From positions 2,356,001 through 2,420,000 of the forward strand of contig NZ_OU659204.1 of NCBI RefSeq assembly GCF_915403165.1: a DNA stretch of 64,000 nucleotides, written 5' to 3'. Positions within the stretch are counted from its first letter, which is position 1. Each line of letters begins with the position of its first letter. The DNA is from Providencia alcalifaciens (GTDB lineage: Bacteria; Pseudomonadota; Gammaproteobacteria; Enterobacterales; Enterobacteriaceae). The notes beneath the pieces were generated by a model that saw only the letters and a program-made list of their open reading frames with translations, was not told the DNA's origin and made no database searches. A program made the translations under genes and the position numbers. Of this stretch, positions 17,449 to 24,442 are shown piece by piece.

Positions 17449-18126
17449 ATGCTTCGCTGTGCTGCTCGCATCACCCACCAGCTACGTCATGCATTTCATT
17501 CTCGGCCGCGTTTTTTGGTCTCGCTTATTGTTGCTTTCATCACTTTCTTCGCTTTATTTAAAACACAAAGTCTGATTATTAACTTAATTATCAGTTGGAA
17601 CGCATTTGCGTGGTGCTATTTACTGTTTCTGTTCCAGAGAATTATTAGCCACAATGTGAAAGACATTCGCAAGCTGACGAAAATCGAAGATGAAAGCGCA
17701 AGCATGGTAATATTTTTCTTAATGTCAGGCTGCTGCGTCAGTTTATTAGTCTTATTTTTTGCCTTGGGTGGGCACAGTGATATCCCGAAAGCCGATAAAA
17801 TTTACTCCTATATTTTAACAGCCTCGACATTGATATCCTCTTGGCTGCTCTTACCCACGGGCTTTACCATGCACTATGCCCATCTCTATTACGGCAATAG
17901 TGAAAATGAAAAACCGTGGTTAATTTTCCCCGATAAAATCACCCAGCCGAGCTATTCGGATTTTATGTATTTCTCATTCACCATTGCTGTCGCCTCACAA
18001 ACAGCAGATGTGGAAGTTGCCTCAACCCCTATGCGTCGCGCGGTATTGCTTCAATCCGTTATTTCGTTTGTCTTTAATATGGCAATTTTAGGGTTGTGCA
18101 TTAATATCTCTGCCAGCTTCTTTTAA
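17449..18126 (+). CDS. DUF1345 family inner-membrane protein
   Basis: This 225-residue protein has five or so hydrophobic segments and the DUF1345 signature block GFTMHYAHLYY followed by a conserved DFMYFSFTIAVASQTADV and a final helix. Its function is unknown across the family. The ATG at 17449 has AAGGAATACCCC just upstream and is preferred. A short hairpin (AAAGGGT...ACCCTTT, 18125-18142) follows the stop and may attenuate transcription. Confidence 0.85.
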   Translation: MLRCAARITHQLRHAFHSRPRFLVSLIVAFITFFALFKTQSLIINLIISWNAFAWCYLLFLFQRIISHNVKDIRKLTKIEDESASMVIFFLMSGCCVSLLVLFFALGGHSDIPKADKIYSYILTASTLISSWLLLPTGFTMHYAHLYYGNSENEKPWLIFPDKITQPSYSDFMYFSFTIAVASQTADVEVASTPMRRAVLLQSVISFVFNMAILGLCINISASFF

Positions 18127-18241
18127 AGGGTAAACACCCTTTATCGGAATAACTTGCCGAAATAAAAAGAGTTAGCCGACTGACACAATAAAAAAATATT
18201 CAATGCGGGATATTGACAATATCCCCATATAGATCTAAAAA

Positions 18242-18261
18242 TACTGTATATTAATACAGTC
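18242..18261 (+). promoter_or_regulatory. LexA (SOS) box upstream of the DinI-like gene
   Basis: The sequence TACTGTATATTAATACAGTC matches the LexA consensus CTG-N10-CAG with AT-rich inner bases, centred 27 bases before the DinI-like start. It is the only such site I saw next to a gene start in the window. Confidence 0.9.
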
Positions 18262-18277
18262 TTTAGTAGAGGCTATT

Positions 18278-18538
18278 ATGTTACGCATCGAAGTGTTATT
18301 TGATAAGAATTCACCGCAAAAACCAAGTAGCTTGGTTTTACAAGCTTTAGAGTCTGAGATTTTACGCAAGCTACAGTCACAGTACCCTGATATGGTCACT
18401 CGAGTAGGCTTTAGCTCTCAGCAGGCGATTAATATTTCAGGAACGAAGATTGCGGGTGACAAATTACGCATTGAAGAGATCTTAGAAGAAATTTGGATGG
18501 ATGACGGCTGGCTACCTGAAGCAAATACCGATGACTAA
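18278..18538 (+). CDS. DinI-like SOS-induced protein
   Basis: This 86-residue acidic protein is of the DinI/ImpC type: LRIEVLFDK at the start, ALESEILRKLQSQYPDMVTRVGFSS in the middle and an acidic helix ILEEIWMDDGWLPE at the end. Family members modulate RecA filaments during SOS. A LexA box lies directly upstream. AGAGGC before the ATG is a fair ribosome site. The gene ends before a strong inverted repeat, so it is probably monocistronic. Confidence 0.88.
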   Translation: MLRIEVLFDKNSPQKPSSLVLQALESEILRKLQSQYPDMVTRVGFSSQQAINISGTKIAGDKLRIEEILEEIWMDDGWLPEANTDD

Positions 18539-18557
18539 ATAACTAGATGATTAGCAG

Positions 18558-18590
18558 AGAAATGGAAGGTAATATCCATCTTCCATTTCT
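18558..18590. terminator. Inverted repeat after the DinI-like gene
   Basis: An 11-bp perfect stem (AGAAATGGAAG / CTTCCATTTCT) with an 11-base loop follows the DinI-like stop by about 20 bases. The tail is AT-rich but lacks a strong T run. Confidence 0.6.
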
Positions 18591-18641
18591 TAATTCGTTA
18601 TTCTTTGAAGTTAATCTGAATCACTTCCAATGTGTTCCTGC

Positions 18642-18678
18642 CTATCGCTTATACGCTTCTGCGTATAAAAGCCGATAG
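18642..18678. repeat. Long imperfect palindrome
   Basis: CTATCG-c-TTATACGC-ttct-GCGTATAA-aagc-CGATAG forms a hairpin of 14 paired bases with a small asymmetric bulge. It lies between the DinI-like gene and the 3' end of the 79-residue minus-strand gene. No T run follows on either strand, so a terminator role is uncertain. It could be a REP-like element. Confidence 0.7.
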
Positions 18679-18715
18679 CGCCACAATTCACTATTCCGCC
18701 ACTTACGAAAGAATA

Positions 18716-18955
18716 TTAATAAAGTCTCTGACGAAGATACGATTTAAACTCATTCACCGGATTACGTTTCGTTTTGCTCACTTCAAGTACCCGAGCCTCT
18801 ATTAAGCAAGTTTTCGCATCAGTGCATCGCTGAACTTCATTTAATTTCGTCGTATTCAACGTCAATTGTGGCTTATTGAAACTCTCCCCCATAAATAGCA
18901 TGGCAATAAAAATGATCCCGATAAATAGAGGCACTTCAATATACGCTTGTTTCAT
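18716..18955 (-). CDS. Small single-helix membrane protein divergent from the two-component system
   Basis: This 79-residue protein has one N-terminal membrane helix (VPLFIGIIFIAMLFMGESF, about residues 8-26) and a basic soluble tail with two Cys residues (RCTDAKTCLIEARVL). I do not recognise it. AAGAG upstream of the ATG is a plausible ribosome site. It is transcribed away from the response regulator gene and shares with it a 160-base promoter region that contains PmrA-type half sites, so it may be a target of that regulator. Confidence 0.6.
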   Translation of the reverse strand: MKQAYIEVPLFIGIIFIAMLFMGESFNKPQLTLNTTKLNEVQRCTDAKTCLIEARVLEVSKTKRNPVNEFKSYLRQRLY

Positions 18956-19023
18956 GATGAATGCTCTTGTTATGGTTGTTGAGGGTATATTAGTGCTTTT
19001 GCATTTTCGTACCTTAATATTTG

Positions 19024-19051
19024 GTTAAACCAACCTTAAGGGATGCTTAAG
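19024..19051. promoter_or_regulatory. PmrA-type operator in the divergent promoter
   Basis: CTTAAG-GGATG-CTTAAG at 19035-19051 fits the PmrA/BasR consensus (two YTTAAK half sites 5 bases apart). A third weaker half site, GTTAAA, lies exactly 11 bases further upstream at 19024-19029. A sigma-70-like promoter, TTGCTG at 19068-19073 and TATACT at 19091-19096 with 17 bases between, follows and points at the response regulator gene. Confidence 0.75.
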
Positions 19052-19116
19052 GGAATAAATATCCTAGTTGCTGGGTGAGCTGAGTCTGCTTATACTCCGC
19101 AGCAGAGGGAATAAAT

Positions 19117-19791
19117 ATGAATATTTTATTGGTAGAAGACGATCTTCAGCTTGGCAAAGCGTTATGTCGTGGACTGGAATTAGCCGGATTTAATCCTTGC
19201 TGGGTTAGATTATTATCGGATGCTAAGCAGCAATTACAGACACACAATTTTGATGTCATGCTTTTAGACTTGGGATTACCTGATGGTGATGGTCAAGATG
19301 AATTAATTTCATGGCGTCAATCTGGAGAATCGATACCGATTATTATTCTTACCGCCCGCAATAAAATGGATAATTTAGTGGCGAGTTTAGATTCTGGTGC
19401 TGATGACTTCTTAACAAAACCCTTTGAGATGCCAGAGTTAATTTCTCGTGTAAAGGCTATTAGCCGCCGTATGGCCGGGTTTTCATCTGAAATTTGGCAA
19501 TTGGATAATCTGCAATTAAATCCGTTAAACCACCAAGTCACCTTGGATGGTCAATTATTATTACTCTCCGGTAAAGAATATCTGTTGCTATACGAGTTAA
19601 TTAAAAATGCCGACAATGTCGTGCGAAAAACAGATTTAGAGCAACGTTTATTTGGCTTGGATGATGTGGAAAGTAACTCCCTTGAAGTCCACATTCATAA
19701 TTTACGCCGCAAAATTGGTAAAGACAGAATTATTACTATCCGTGGCATCGGTTATTTACTAAAAAAAGAAGCGCAATCTGGTGAAGATTAA
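19117..19791 (+). CDS. OmpR-family response regulator, PmrA/QseB type
   Basis: This 224-residue protein has a receiver domain (residues 1-115: acidic pair EDD at 7-9, phospho-acceptor Asp in MLLDLGLPDGDG near residue 51, Lys in LTKPF) and a C-terminal winged helix with NSLEVHIHNLRRKIG and IITIRGIGYLL. The best match by eye is the PmrA/BasR-QseB group. The promoter has PmrA-like half sites, so autoregulation is likely. The stop overlaps the start of the sensor gene by 11 bases. Whether it is the true PmrA orthologue controlling lipid A modification cannot be settled here. Confidence 0.88.
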   Translation: MNILLVEDDLQLGKALCRGLELAGFNPCWVRLLSDAKQQLQTHNFDVMLLDLGLPDGDGQDELISWRQSGESIPIIILTARNKMDNLVASLDSGADDFLTKPFEMPELISRVKAISRRMAGFSSEIWQLDNLQLNPLNHQVTLDGQLLLLSGKEYLLLYELIKNADNVVRKTDLEQRLFGLDDVESNSLEVHIHNLRRKIGKDRIITIRGIGYLLKKEAQSGED

Positions 19792-21148
19792 ATCCTTTCT
19801 TGTCTACACATTTGGTATTCAGATTGGCGCAGTCATCTTTTTATGGCTGCTGCTAGTGGGTTGGCTGCAATTTTTTTATCTACCTGATTTGGTCGATGAT
19901 GATGAATTTAACCAACAACAGCAGATTGTCACACAGGGTATTGCTCGTACGCTAGGGACCGTTTCAGGCACCCCAGAATATTTCGATAAACTCGCCGTTA
20001 TCCTACAAAAAATGTATACCGATGCCATGGAAAACGGCATCGAAACTAGCTATAAGCCTTATATGGTGGTGCGGGATAATCGGGGGCATGTGTTATATCG
20101 CAATAGTGAAAAAATTTCGGACCCATCACTAAAATCTGTCGAGAAGCTAACTGCCCAACATAAAGATTGGCATTTCACTTCGGCATGGGATGATGACCAT
20201 ACCCTCGAAGTTGTGATTGCAGAATCGTATCTTGAACGACGAAAGTTAATCGGTAACCCAGCGGAAGGCACTGCCATTCCTCTCGCCTTTATCTTGGGTA
20301 TAATGTTAATCGCTATTTTGATCACTGCCTATTTTAGTATTCGTCCAATTAAGCAAGTCGCTAAAGTTATTTCATCGCGTCAGCCGGGAAATTTAACGCC
20401 GATTGATACCAAAGATATGTATAAAGAAACTCGCCCCATTATTTCTGCCATTAACCAATTAATGGCGCGAGTTGATGCCGCGAATTTGCGAGAAAAACGT
20501 TTTATGGCAGATGCGGCTCATGAATTGCGGACTCCGATTGCAGCGGTGACCGCACAATTACATTTGTTAATGCATATCGATAATCCAAAAGAAAAAGCCG
20601 AGATTATTAATGATATGAAAGAGACACTAACGCGAGCCGCCTCTTTATCTCATCAATTAATTGATCTCGCACGTTTGGAAGCGGAAGATTTTGCCATTCG
20701 TAAAGAGCAAATTGATTTACCGATGTTAATCGGTAATCTCATTTCATCCCATATTCCTTATGCTCTCAATAAACATATTGATGTGGAATTATCCAGCCCA
20801 GATTCTTTTTATGTCGAAACCGATAAGCTGGCGCTGAGTAATGTGTTCACTAATTTAATCGAAAATGCGATTAAATATTCTCCAGAAAAAGCCAAAATAA
20901 AAGTGACACTGACAGATCTCACCCCTTTTGGGGCCACCATTACAATTCAAGATAATGGACGCGGTATTCCAGAAGAGAGTCGTACACATCTATTTTCTCG
21001 TTTTTATCGTGTGCCCGGAACATTAGAAACAGGAAGCGGTTTAGGATTATCTATTGCCCATAATCTGGCATCAAAAATAGGTGCAACATTAAAAGTCACT
21101 GATGGATTAGAAAATAAAGGTATTGGATTTATTATTGATTTGCCTTAA
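19781..21148 (+). CDS. Sensor histidine kinase, PmrB/QseC type
   Basis: This 455-residue kinase has membrane helices near residues 10-32 and 164-187, a periplasmic domain of about 130 residues between them, a HAMP-like linker (SIRPIKQV), the phospho-acceptor motif AAHELRTPIAA near residue 248, an N box NLIENAIKYSP and ATP-lid glycines in DNGRGIP and GSGLGLSI. It is the cognate partner of the overlapping response regulator. The periplasmic part is larger than in short PmrB proteins and recalls QseC. The signal it senses is not evident. Confidence 0.88.
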   Translation: MKIKSFLVYTFGIQIGAVIFLWLLLVGWLQFFYLPDLVDDDEFNQQQQIVTQGIARTLGTVSGTPEYFDKLAVILQKMYTDAMENGIETSYKPYMVVRDNRGHVLYRNSEKISDPSLKSVEKLTAQHKDWHFTSAWDDDHTLEVVIAESYLERRKLIGNPAEGTAIPLAFILGIMLIAILITAYFSIRPIKQVAKVISSRQPGNLTPIDTKDMYKETRPIISAINQLMARVDAANLREKRFMADAAHELRTPIAAVTAQLHLLMHIDNPKEKAEIINDMKETLTRAASLSHQLIDLARLEAEDFAIRKEQIDLPMLIGNLISSHIPYALNKHIDVELSSPDSFYVETDKLALSNVFTNLIENAIKYSPEKAKIKVTLTDLTPFGATITIQDNGRGIPEESRTHLFSRFYRVPGTLETGSGLGLSIAHNLASKIGATLKVTDGLENKGIGFIIDLP

Positions 21149-21273
21149 TTGAGGGGGCAGTCGAGAATAATACCATTATTTAAAATAATGTTATTCAGTT
21201 AACATCCCTAGTGCTCAATAAGCATTACAATCCCCTATTACGTTAAATTACTTAGCCATAAGAAGGGGCAATA

Positions 21274-21849
21274 ATGTCACAGGCGCTAATCATCATTGAT
21301 CTTATTAACGATATTGTGGGTAAAAATGGTTTATCCAATAGCAGTTATTCCCAAGCCAATTCCCGAAATATTATTGAAAAGGCGAATCAAGCCGCTAATT
21401 ACGCTAGAAGTCAGCGAATTCCTGTTATTTGGGTCAAAGTTGGCTTTAGCGATAATTATCAAGACATCCCCGCTGGCTCTCCACTTTTTTCACAAGCTAA
21501 ACAGAAAGGCGCATTCAAATTAAGCGGCTATGGCTGCCATTGGGTGGAAGATTTGGAAGTTCATATGCAAGACAGAGTTATCATTAAGAAAGGTGTTTCG
21601 GCATTTGCAGGCAATAAACTCCACCAATGGCTCAACGATAATAATATTACTCAGCTCTATTTCGGTGGAGTAAGTTCCGTGATGGCAATCCAAAGTAGTG
21701 TGAGGCAAGCCCATGATTTAGGCTATTTTTGCCATGTCCTCGAAGATGTGTGTGCCGCTGCAACCATTGAACTACACGAACAAAGTATGCAGGCACTGGC
21801 AGGTCTAGCCACGATTTCATCCAGCAAAACCTTTATGCAAGGCAAATAA
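21274..21849 (+). CDS. Isochorismatase-fold protein lacking the catalytic Cys
   Basis: This 191-residue protein has the fold's opening strand with the catalytic Asp (ALIIIDLINDI, Asp9) and the Lys segment (RVIIKKGVSAF, Lys106). In the third motif, where cysteine hydrolases read roughly GVxTxxCVxxTxxxA, it reads GVSSVMAIQSSVRQA, with Ala138 (codon GCA at 21685-21687) in place of the nucleophilic Cys. Hydrolysis of amides by the usual mechanism is therefore unlikely. Some isochorismatases work without Cys, so another reaction or a binding role is possible. AAGAAGGGGC upstream of the ATG is a good ribosome site. It stands as a single gene after the two-component system. Confidence 0.8.
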   Translation: MSQALIIIDLINDIVGKNGLSNSSYSQANSRNIIEKANQAANYARSQRIPVIWVKVGFSDNYQDIPAGSPLFSQAKQKGAFKLSGYGCHWVEDLEVHMQDRVIIKKGVSAFAGNKLHQWLNDNNITQLYFGGVSSVMAIQSSVRQAHDLGYFCHVLEDVCAAATIELHEQSMQALAGLATISSSKTFMQGK

Positions 21850-21867
21850 CCGTCATGACGAGTATGT

Positions 21868-21885
21868 TGTAAACAATAATTTACA
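21868..21885. promoter_or_regulatory. Perfect TyrR-type palindrome
   Basis: TGTAAA-CAATAA-TTTACA matches the TyrR box consensus TGTAAA-N6-TTTACA exactly. It lies in the spacer between the isochorismatase-like gene and the promoter at 21937-21964, about 94 bases upstream of the predicted transcript start. It could also be read as a short hairpin, but no T run follows. Confidence 0.6.
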
Positions 21886-21936
21886 ATCCTCAACTTAAAA
21901 ATTAGTTTAATATTTAAAATATCTTTTGGTTGATTA

Positions 21937-21964
21937 TTGACTTTGATCAATAAAAAACTAGAAT
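21937..21964 (+). promoter_or_regulatory. Sigma-70 promoter with an overlapping FNR-type site
   Basis: TTGACT at 21937-21942 and TAGAAT at 21959-21964 with a 16-base spacer form a near-consensus promoter. The bases TTGAC-TTTG-ATCAA at 21937-21950 also match the FNR box (TTGAT-N4-ATCAA) at nine of ten positions. That places FNR over the -35 region, which would favour repression. Confidence 0.7.
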
Positions 21965-21971
21965 GCTCCTA

Positions 21972-21987
21972 CGTGATCAAGATCACA
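21972..21987. promoter_or_regulatory. CRP-like site at the transcript start
   Basis: CGTGATCAAGATCACA matches the CRP consensus TGTGA-N6-TCACA at nine of ten positions. It lies at about +1 to +16 relative to the predicted start, where bound CRP would be expected to repress. Its core GTGAT-CAAG-ATCAC also resembles an FNR site. Confidence 0.65.
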
Positions 21988-22007
21988 CATTAACATTCGG
22001 AGCGAAC

Positions 22008-22079
22008 ATGAAAAGCATCAAAGAATTTTTTGTTAACCTGCAAGAAGTTGTTGAATTACTGTCCAAGCGTTTTATGTAA
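22008..22079 (+). CDS. 23-residue small protein
   Basis: An ATG with GGAG at 21999-22002 (five-base spacing) opens a 23-codon frame, MKSIKEFFVNLQEVVELLSK followed by RFM. The peptide would form an amphipathic helix with hydrophobic residues (I, F, F, V, L, V, V, L, L) on one face and charged residues on the other, suited to membrane-surface or protein binding. It is the only gene-like frame in the predicted transcript. I do not recognise the peptide. Confidence 0.5.
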   Translation: MKSIKEFFVNLQEVVELLSKRFM

Positions 22080-22161
22080 TTTGCTTTAAACTTTAGTTAG
22101 TTAAACCATAGTCAATCAAACCTTTCATTTACCTCATTCAAGTATTTGCAATTTTTGCTAG

Positions 22162-22186
22162 CGGCCTTTTTTAAGGCCGTTTTTTT
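22162..22186 (+). terminator. Intrinsic terminator of the short transcript
   Basis: CGGCCTT (22162-22168), a four-T loop and AAGGCCG (22173-22179) form a 7-bp stem followed directly by seven T residues. It abuts the 3' end of the convergent CigR-like gene. Confidence 0.9.
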
Positions 22187-22748
22187 ATTCAAATACGTTC
22201 TCAATAATTTCCGCCACTATCGCCGTTTTAATCGCAACTAACAGTAAATCTTTTCCGCTCATTCGCCACTCATACCCTGAGTAAGTTGGCAAACAGGCTC
22301 TAAACGAGGCGGGTAACGCTTTTTTAGCAATTCCCGGCGGCAACGGCTTACCTCGACGGATCTGTTTTTCAATTCCAGGTGGAAGCCCTTGATAACCCAC
22401 TAGCCCATAATTGATGGCAACGGGACGAACATCGCCGAAATTGATATTAATACTAATCAAAGAGTTATCATAATGACTTGAGTATTTCTTCACATCACAG
22501 TCATATTTTTTGCCCTTATGTTTATGCTTTTTATTGTGCTTATGATGATGATCATCATGATCATAATAATAATAGTCACCCTTATGCTTACCATTTCCTT
22601 CATCACCTTGATGGTTAGAAGCCTGAGCAAATAGCGGCATGCAAATGAGTGCCGGAAGTAAGATAAATTGCAAAATAAATGGTTTTTTAGCTTTACTCTC
22701 GATGTGCATTTTATTGTGAATTCCTAACCATACCGGGTCGTAAAACAT
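22185..22748 (-). CDS. CigR/RcnB-like secreted protein
   Basis: This protein of up to 187 residues has a hydrophobic signal segment (FILQFILLPALICMPLFAQA), a stretch of His, Asp, Tyr and Lys repeats near residues 60-85, the block LPPGIEKQIRRGKPLPPGIA, and a C-terminal YEWRMSGKDLLLVAIKTAIV. The LPPGI repeats and the end region are typical of CigR-family proteins, named for an anti-virulence regulator in Salmonella. The His-rich part may bind metal. Two starts are possible: 22748 (AGGG four to five bases upstream) and 22709 (MHIESKAKK, TAGGA upstream). The shorter form gives a more usual signal peptide. Confidence 0.75.
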   Translation of the reverse strand: MFYDPVWLGIHNKMHIESKAKKPFILQFILLPALICMPLFAQASNHQGDEGNGKHKGDYYYYDHDDHHHKHNKKHKHKGKKYDCDVKKYSSHYDNSLISININFGDVRPVAINYGLVGYQGLPPGIEKQIRRGKPLPPGIAKKALPASFRACLPTYSGYEWRMSGKDLLLVAIKTAIVAEIIENVFE

Positions 22749-22889
22749 TATGCCCTACGTAAAAATACAGCAATAAGAAATGCCTCATTCACAGTAATGT
22801 TATGTAAATGTTAGTAATTTCAGCCAAACTTAAGTCCTATTTGCTTATACTGGATCGTCATTTATGGATAACGCAATAAAGGAGAATTT

Positions 22890-24140
22890 ATGCAGCAGCA
22901 ACTGCTCGACTGGGCTCGCCAGTTTAATCAAGACTATGCCACCCTCGCCTCTCTCTTAATGGTTCTTGGGCTGATACTGATTGTCGCCCTGATTTTGCAC
23001 CTTTTTCTGCACAAAATACTGCTTCCCACGATTGAGAAAAGAGGATTAAAAGCAGGTTCCGGTTGGCAACATCAACTCACGCAATATAATCTATTCAATC
23101 GAATTGCCTTTATTATTCAAGGTATTGTTGTCAATATTCAATCCGCCTTATGGTTATCTTCGGGCTCAACGACACAAATGGTATTGAATGTCGCTTCCCA
23201 AGCATGGTGCTTACTGTTTGGTTTGCTGACTATTTATTCCATTTTGGATATCACACTGGGCGTATTACAACGAGCCGCAAAAACGGCGCATCTCCCGCTA
23301 CGAGGTATTTTCCAAAGCATTAAGCTTATCGCCACTGTTTTGATTTCGATTATGATCATCGCGCTACTGATTGGTAAATCTCCGTTGATTATCCTCAGTG
23401 GTTTAGGGGCGATGACCGCCGTCATGATGCTGGTGTTTAAAGATCCGATTATGGGTTTAGTCGCCGGCATTCAGCTCTCTGCGAATAATATGGTCAACAT
23501 TGGTGATTGGCTTGAAATGCCGAAATACGGTGCTGATGGTGCAGTAATTGATATTGGGTTGACCACAGTTAAAGTTCGAAATTGGGATAATACCGTCACC
23601 ACTATTCCAACTTATGCACTGATTTCAGATTCATTTAAAAACTGGAAAGGAATGACTGAATCAGGCGGACGCCGCATCAAGCGCAGCCTACGTATCGATG
23701 CCAATAGTATTCATTTCTTGAAACCTGAAGAAGTTAGCAACTTTGAAAAAGCCAACTTATTAGAGCCTTACATCGGGAAAAAAGTCTCTGAAATTCAGGT
23801 CTACAACTCTGCGTTACCAGAGGATAAAGCGACGCCACTCAACCAGCGACGCCTCACAAATATCGGGACATTTCGCGCCTATATTGAAGCATATCTGCGT
23901 GCTCACCCGCAGATCCATAAAAATATGACCATAATGGTTCGCCAACTGGAGTCAGACTCAAACGGTATCCCAATTGAGATTTACGCGTTTACCAACACGA
24001 CGGTTTGGTTAGAGTATGAACGTATCCAATCGGATATTTTTGACCATATTTTTTCCATTTTGCCGCAGTTCAATTTATCCGTACATCAATCACCTACCGG
24101 TAATGATGTTCGATTCTTAGGTCATTCAACAAATAAATAA
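22890..24140 (+). CDS. ybdG: Mechanosensitive channel YbdG (MscM)
   Basis: This 416-residue protein closely follows E. coli YbdG from memory: N-terminal helices, the MscS pore block LISGLGAM/VFKDPIMGLVAGIQLSANN, the nearly invariant GDWLEMPKYGADGAVIDIGL, and a C-terminal ending YAFTNTTVWLEYERIQ and HQSPTGNDVR. YbdG is an inner-membrane miniconductance channel that helps against mild hypo-osmotic shock. AAAGGAG upstream of the ATG is a strong ribosome site. Single-gene unit, divergent from the CigR-like gene. Confidence 0.93.
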   Translation: MQQQLLDWARQFNQDYATLASLLMVLGLILIVALILHLFLHKILLPTIEKRGLKAGSGWQHQLTQYNLFNRIAFIIQGIVVNIQSALWLSSGSTTQMVLNVASQAWCLLFGLLTIYSILDITLGVLQRAAKTAHLPLRGIFQSIKLIATVLISIMIIALLIGKSPLIILSGLGAMTAVMMLVFKDPIMGLVAGIQLSANNMVNIGDWLEMPKYGADGAVIDIGLTTVKVRNWDNTVTTIPTYALISDSFKNWKGMTESGGRRIKRSLRIDANSIHFLKPEEVSNFEKANLLEPYIGKKVSEIQVYNSALPEDKATPLNQRRLTNIGTFRAYIEAYLRAHPQIHKNMTIMVRQLESDSNGIPIEIYAFTNTTVWLEYERIQSDIFDHIFSILPQFNLSVHQSPTGNDVRFLGHSTNK

Positions 24141-24364
24141 CTCATCATAGGTAACTTATAAATACTACTTAATGATTAGCGAACATGACCTTCCTACCTA
24201 GAGGGGGAAACCCCTCTTATATCCACAGATCTCACTCCACCATTATATAATTTTTAATATAACGATTGATAACAAAAACAGAACAAAACTGGCAGCTACG
24301 ATAAGAAAACTCCTTATAAATTAAATAAATAAAAACATTTCTCTTGGTTTTATCAAAGATATTG

Positions 24365-24413
24365 TTGATACATATCATGTTAGTGAGTGGGTATTTTTTC
24401 TAACATATTGAAC
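24365..24413 (+). promoter_or_regulatory. FNR-dependent promoter of dmsABC
   Basis: TTGAT-ACAT-ATCAT at 24365-24378 matches the FNR box at nine of ten positions. A -10-like TAACAT lies at 24401-24406, which puts the start near 24413 and the FNR centre at -41.5, the class II position. No good -35 is present, as expected for an activator-dependent promoter. The rest of 24141-24360 shows nothing I can name. Confidence 0.8.
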
Positions 24414-24442
24414 ATACCTAATACGTTATTTACATATAGGCA

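Larger units (their letters stand above)
21971..22186 (+). ncRNA. Candidate short transcript (possible dual-function small RNA)
   Basis: A near-consensus promoter ends at 21964 and a strong intrinsic terminator ends at 22186, which predicts a transcript of about 215 bases. It contains a 23-codon ORF with a good ribosome site, followed by about 80 untranslated bases. The layout (CRP/FNR-type control, tiny ORF, long 3' tail, terminator) resembles known dual-function RNAs such as AzuCR in E. coli, although I see no sequence match. The transcript itself is inferred. Confidence 0.45.

Noticed and set aside
17390..17575. Start of the DUF1345 region at 17390
   Set aside because: That frame is different from the DUF1345 frame and stops early; the ATG at 17449 has its own ribosome site.
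24345..24357. TTGGTTTTATCAA as an FNR box upstream of dmsA
   Set aside because: The half sites are one base too close; the site at 24365-24378 has correct spacing and position.
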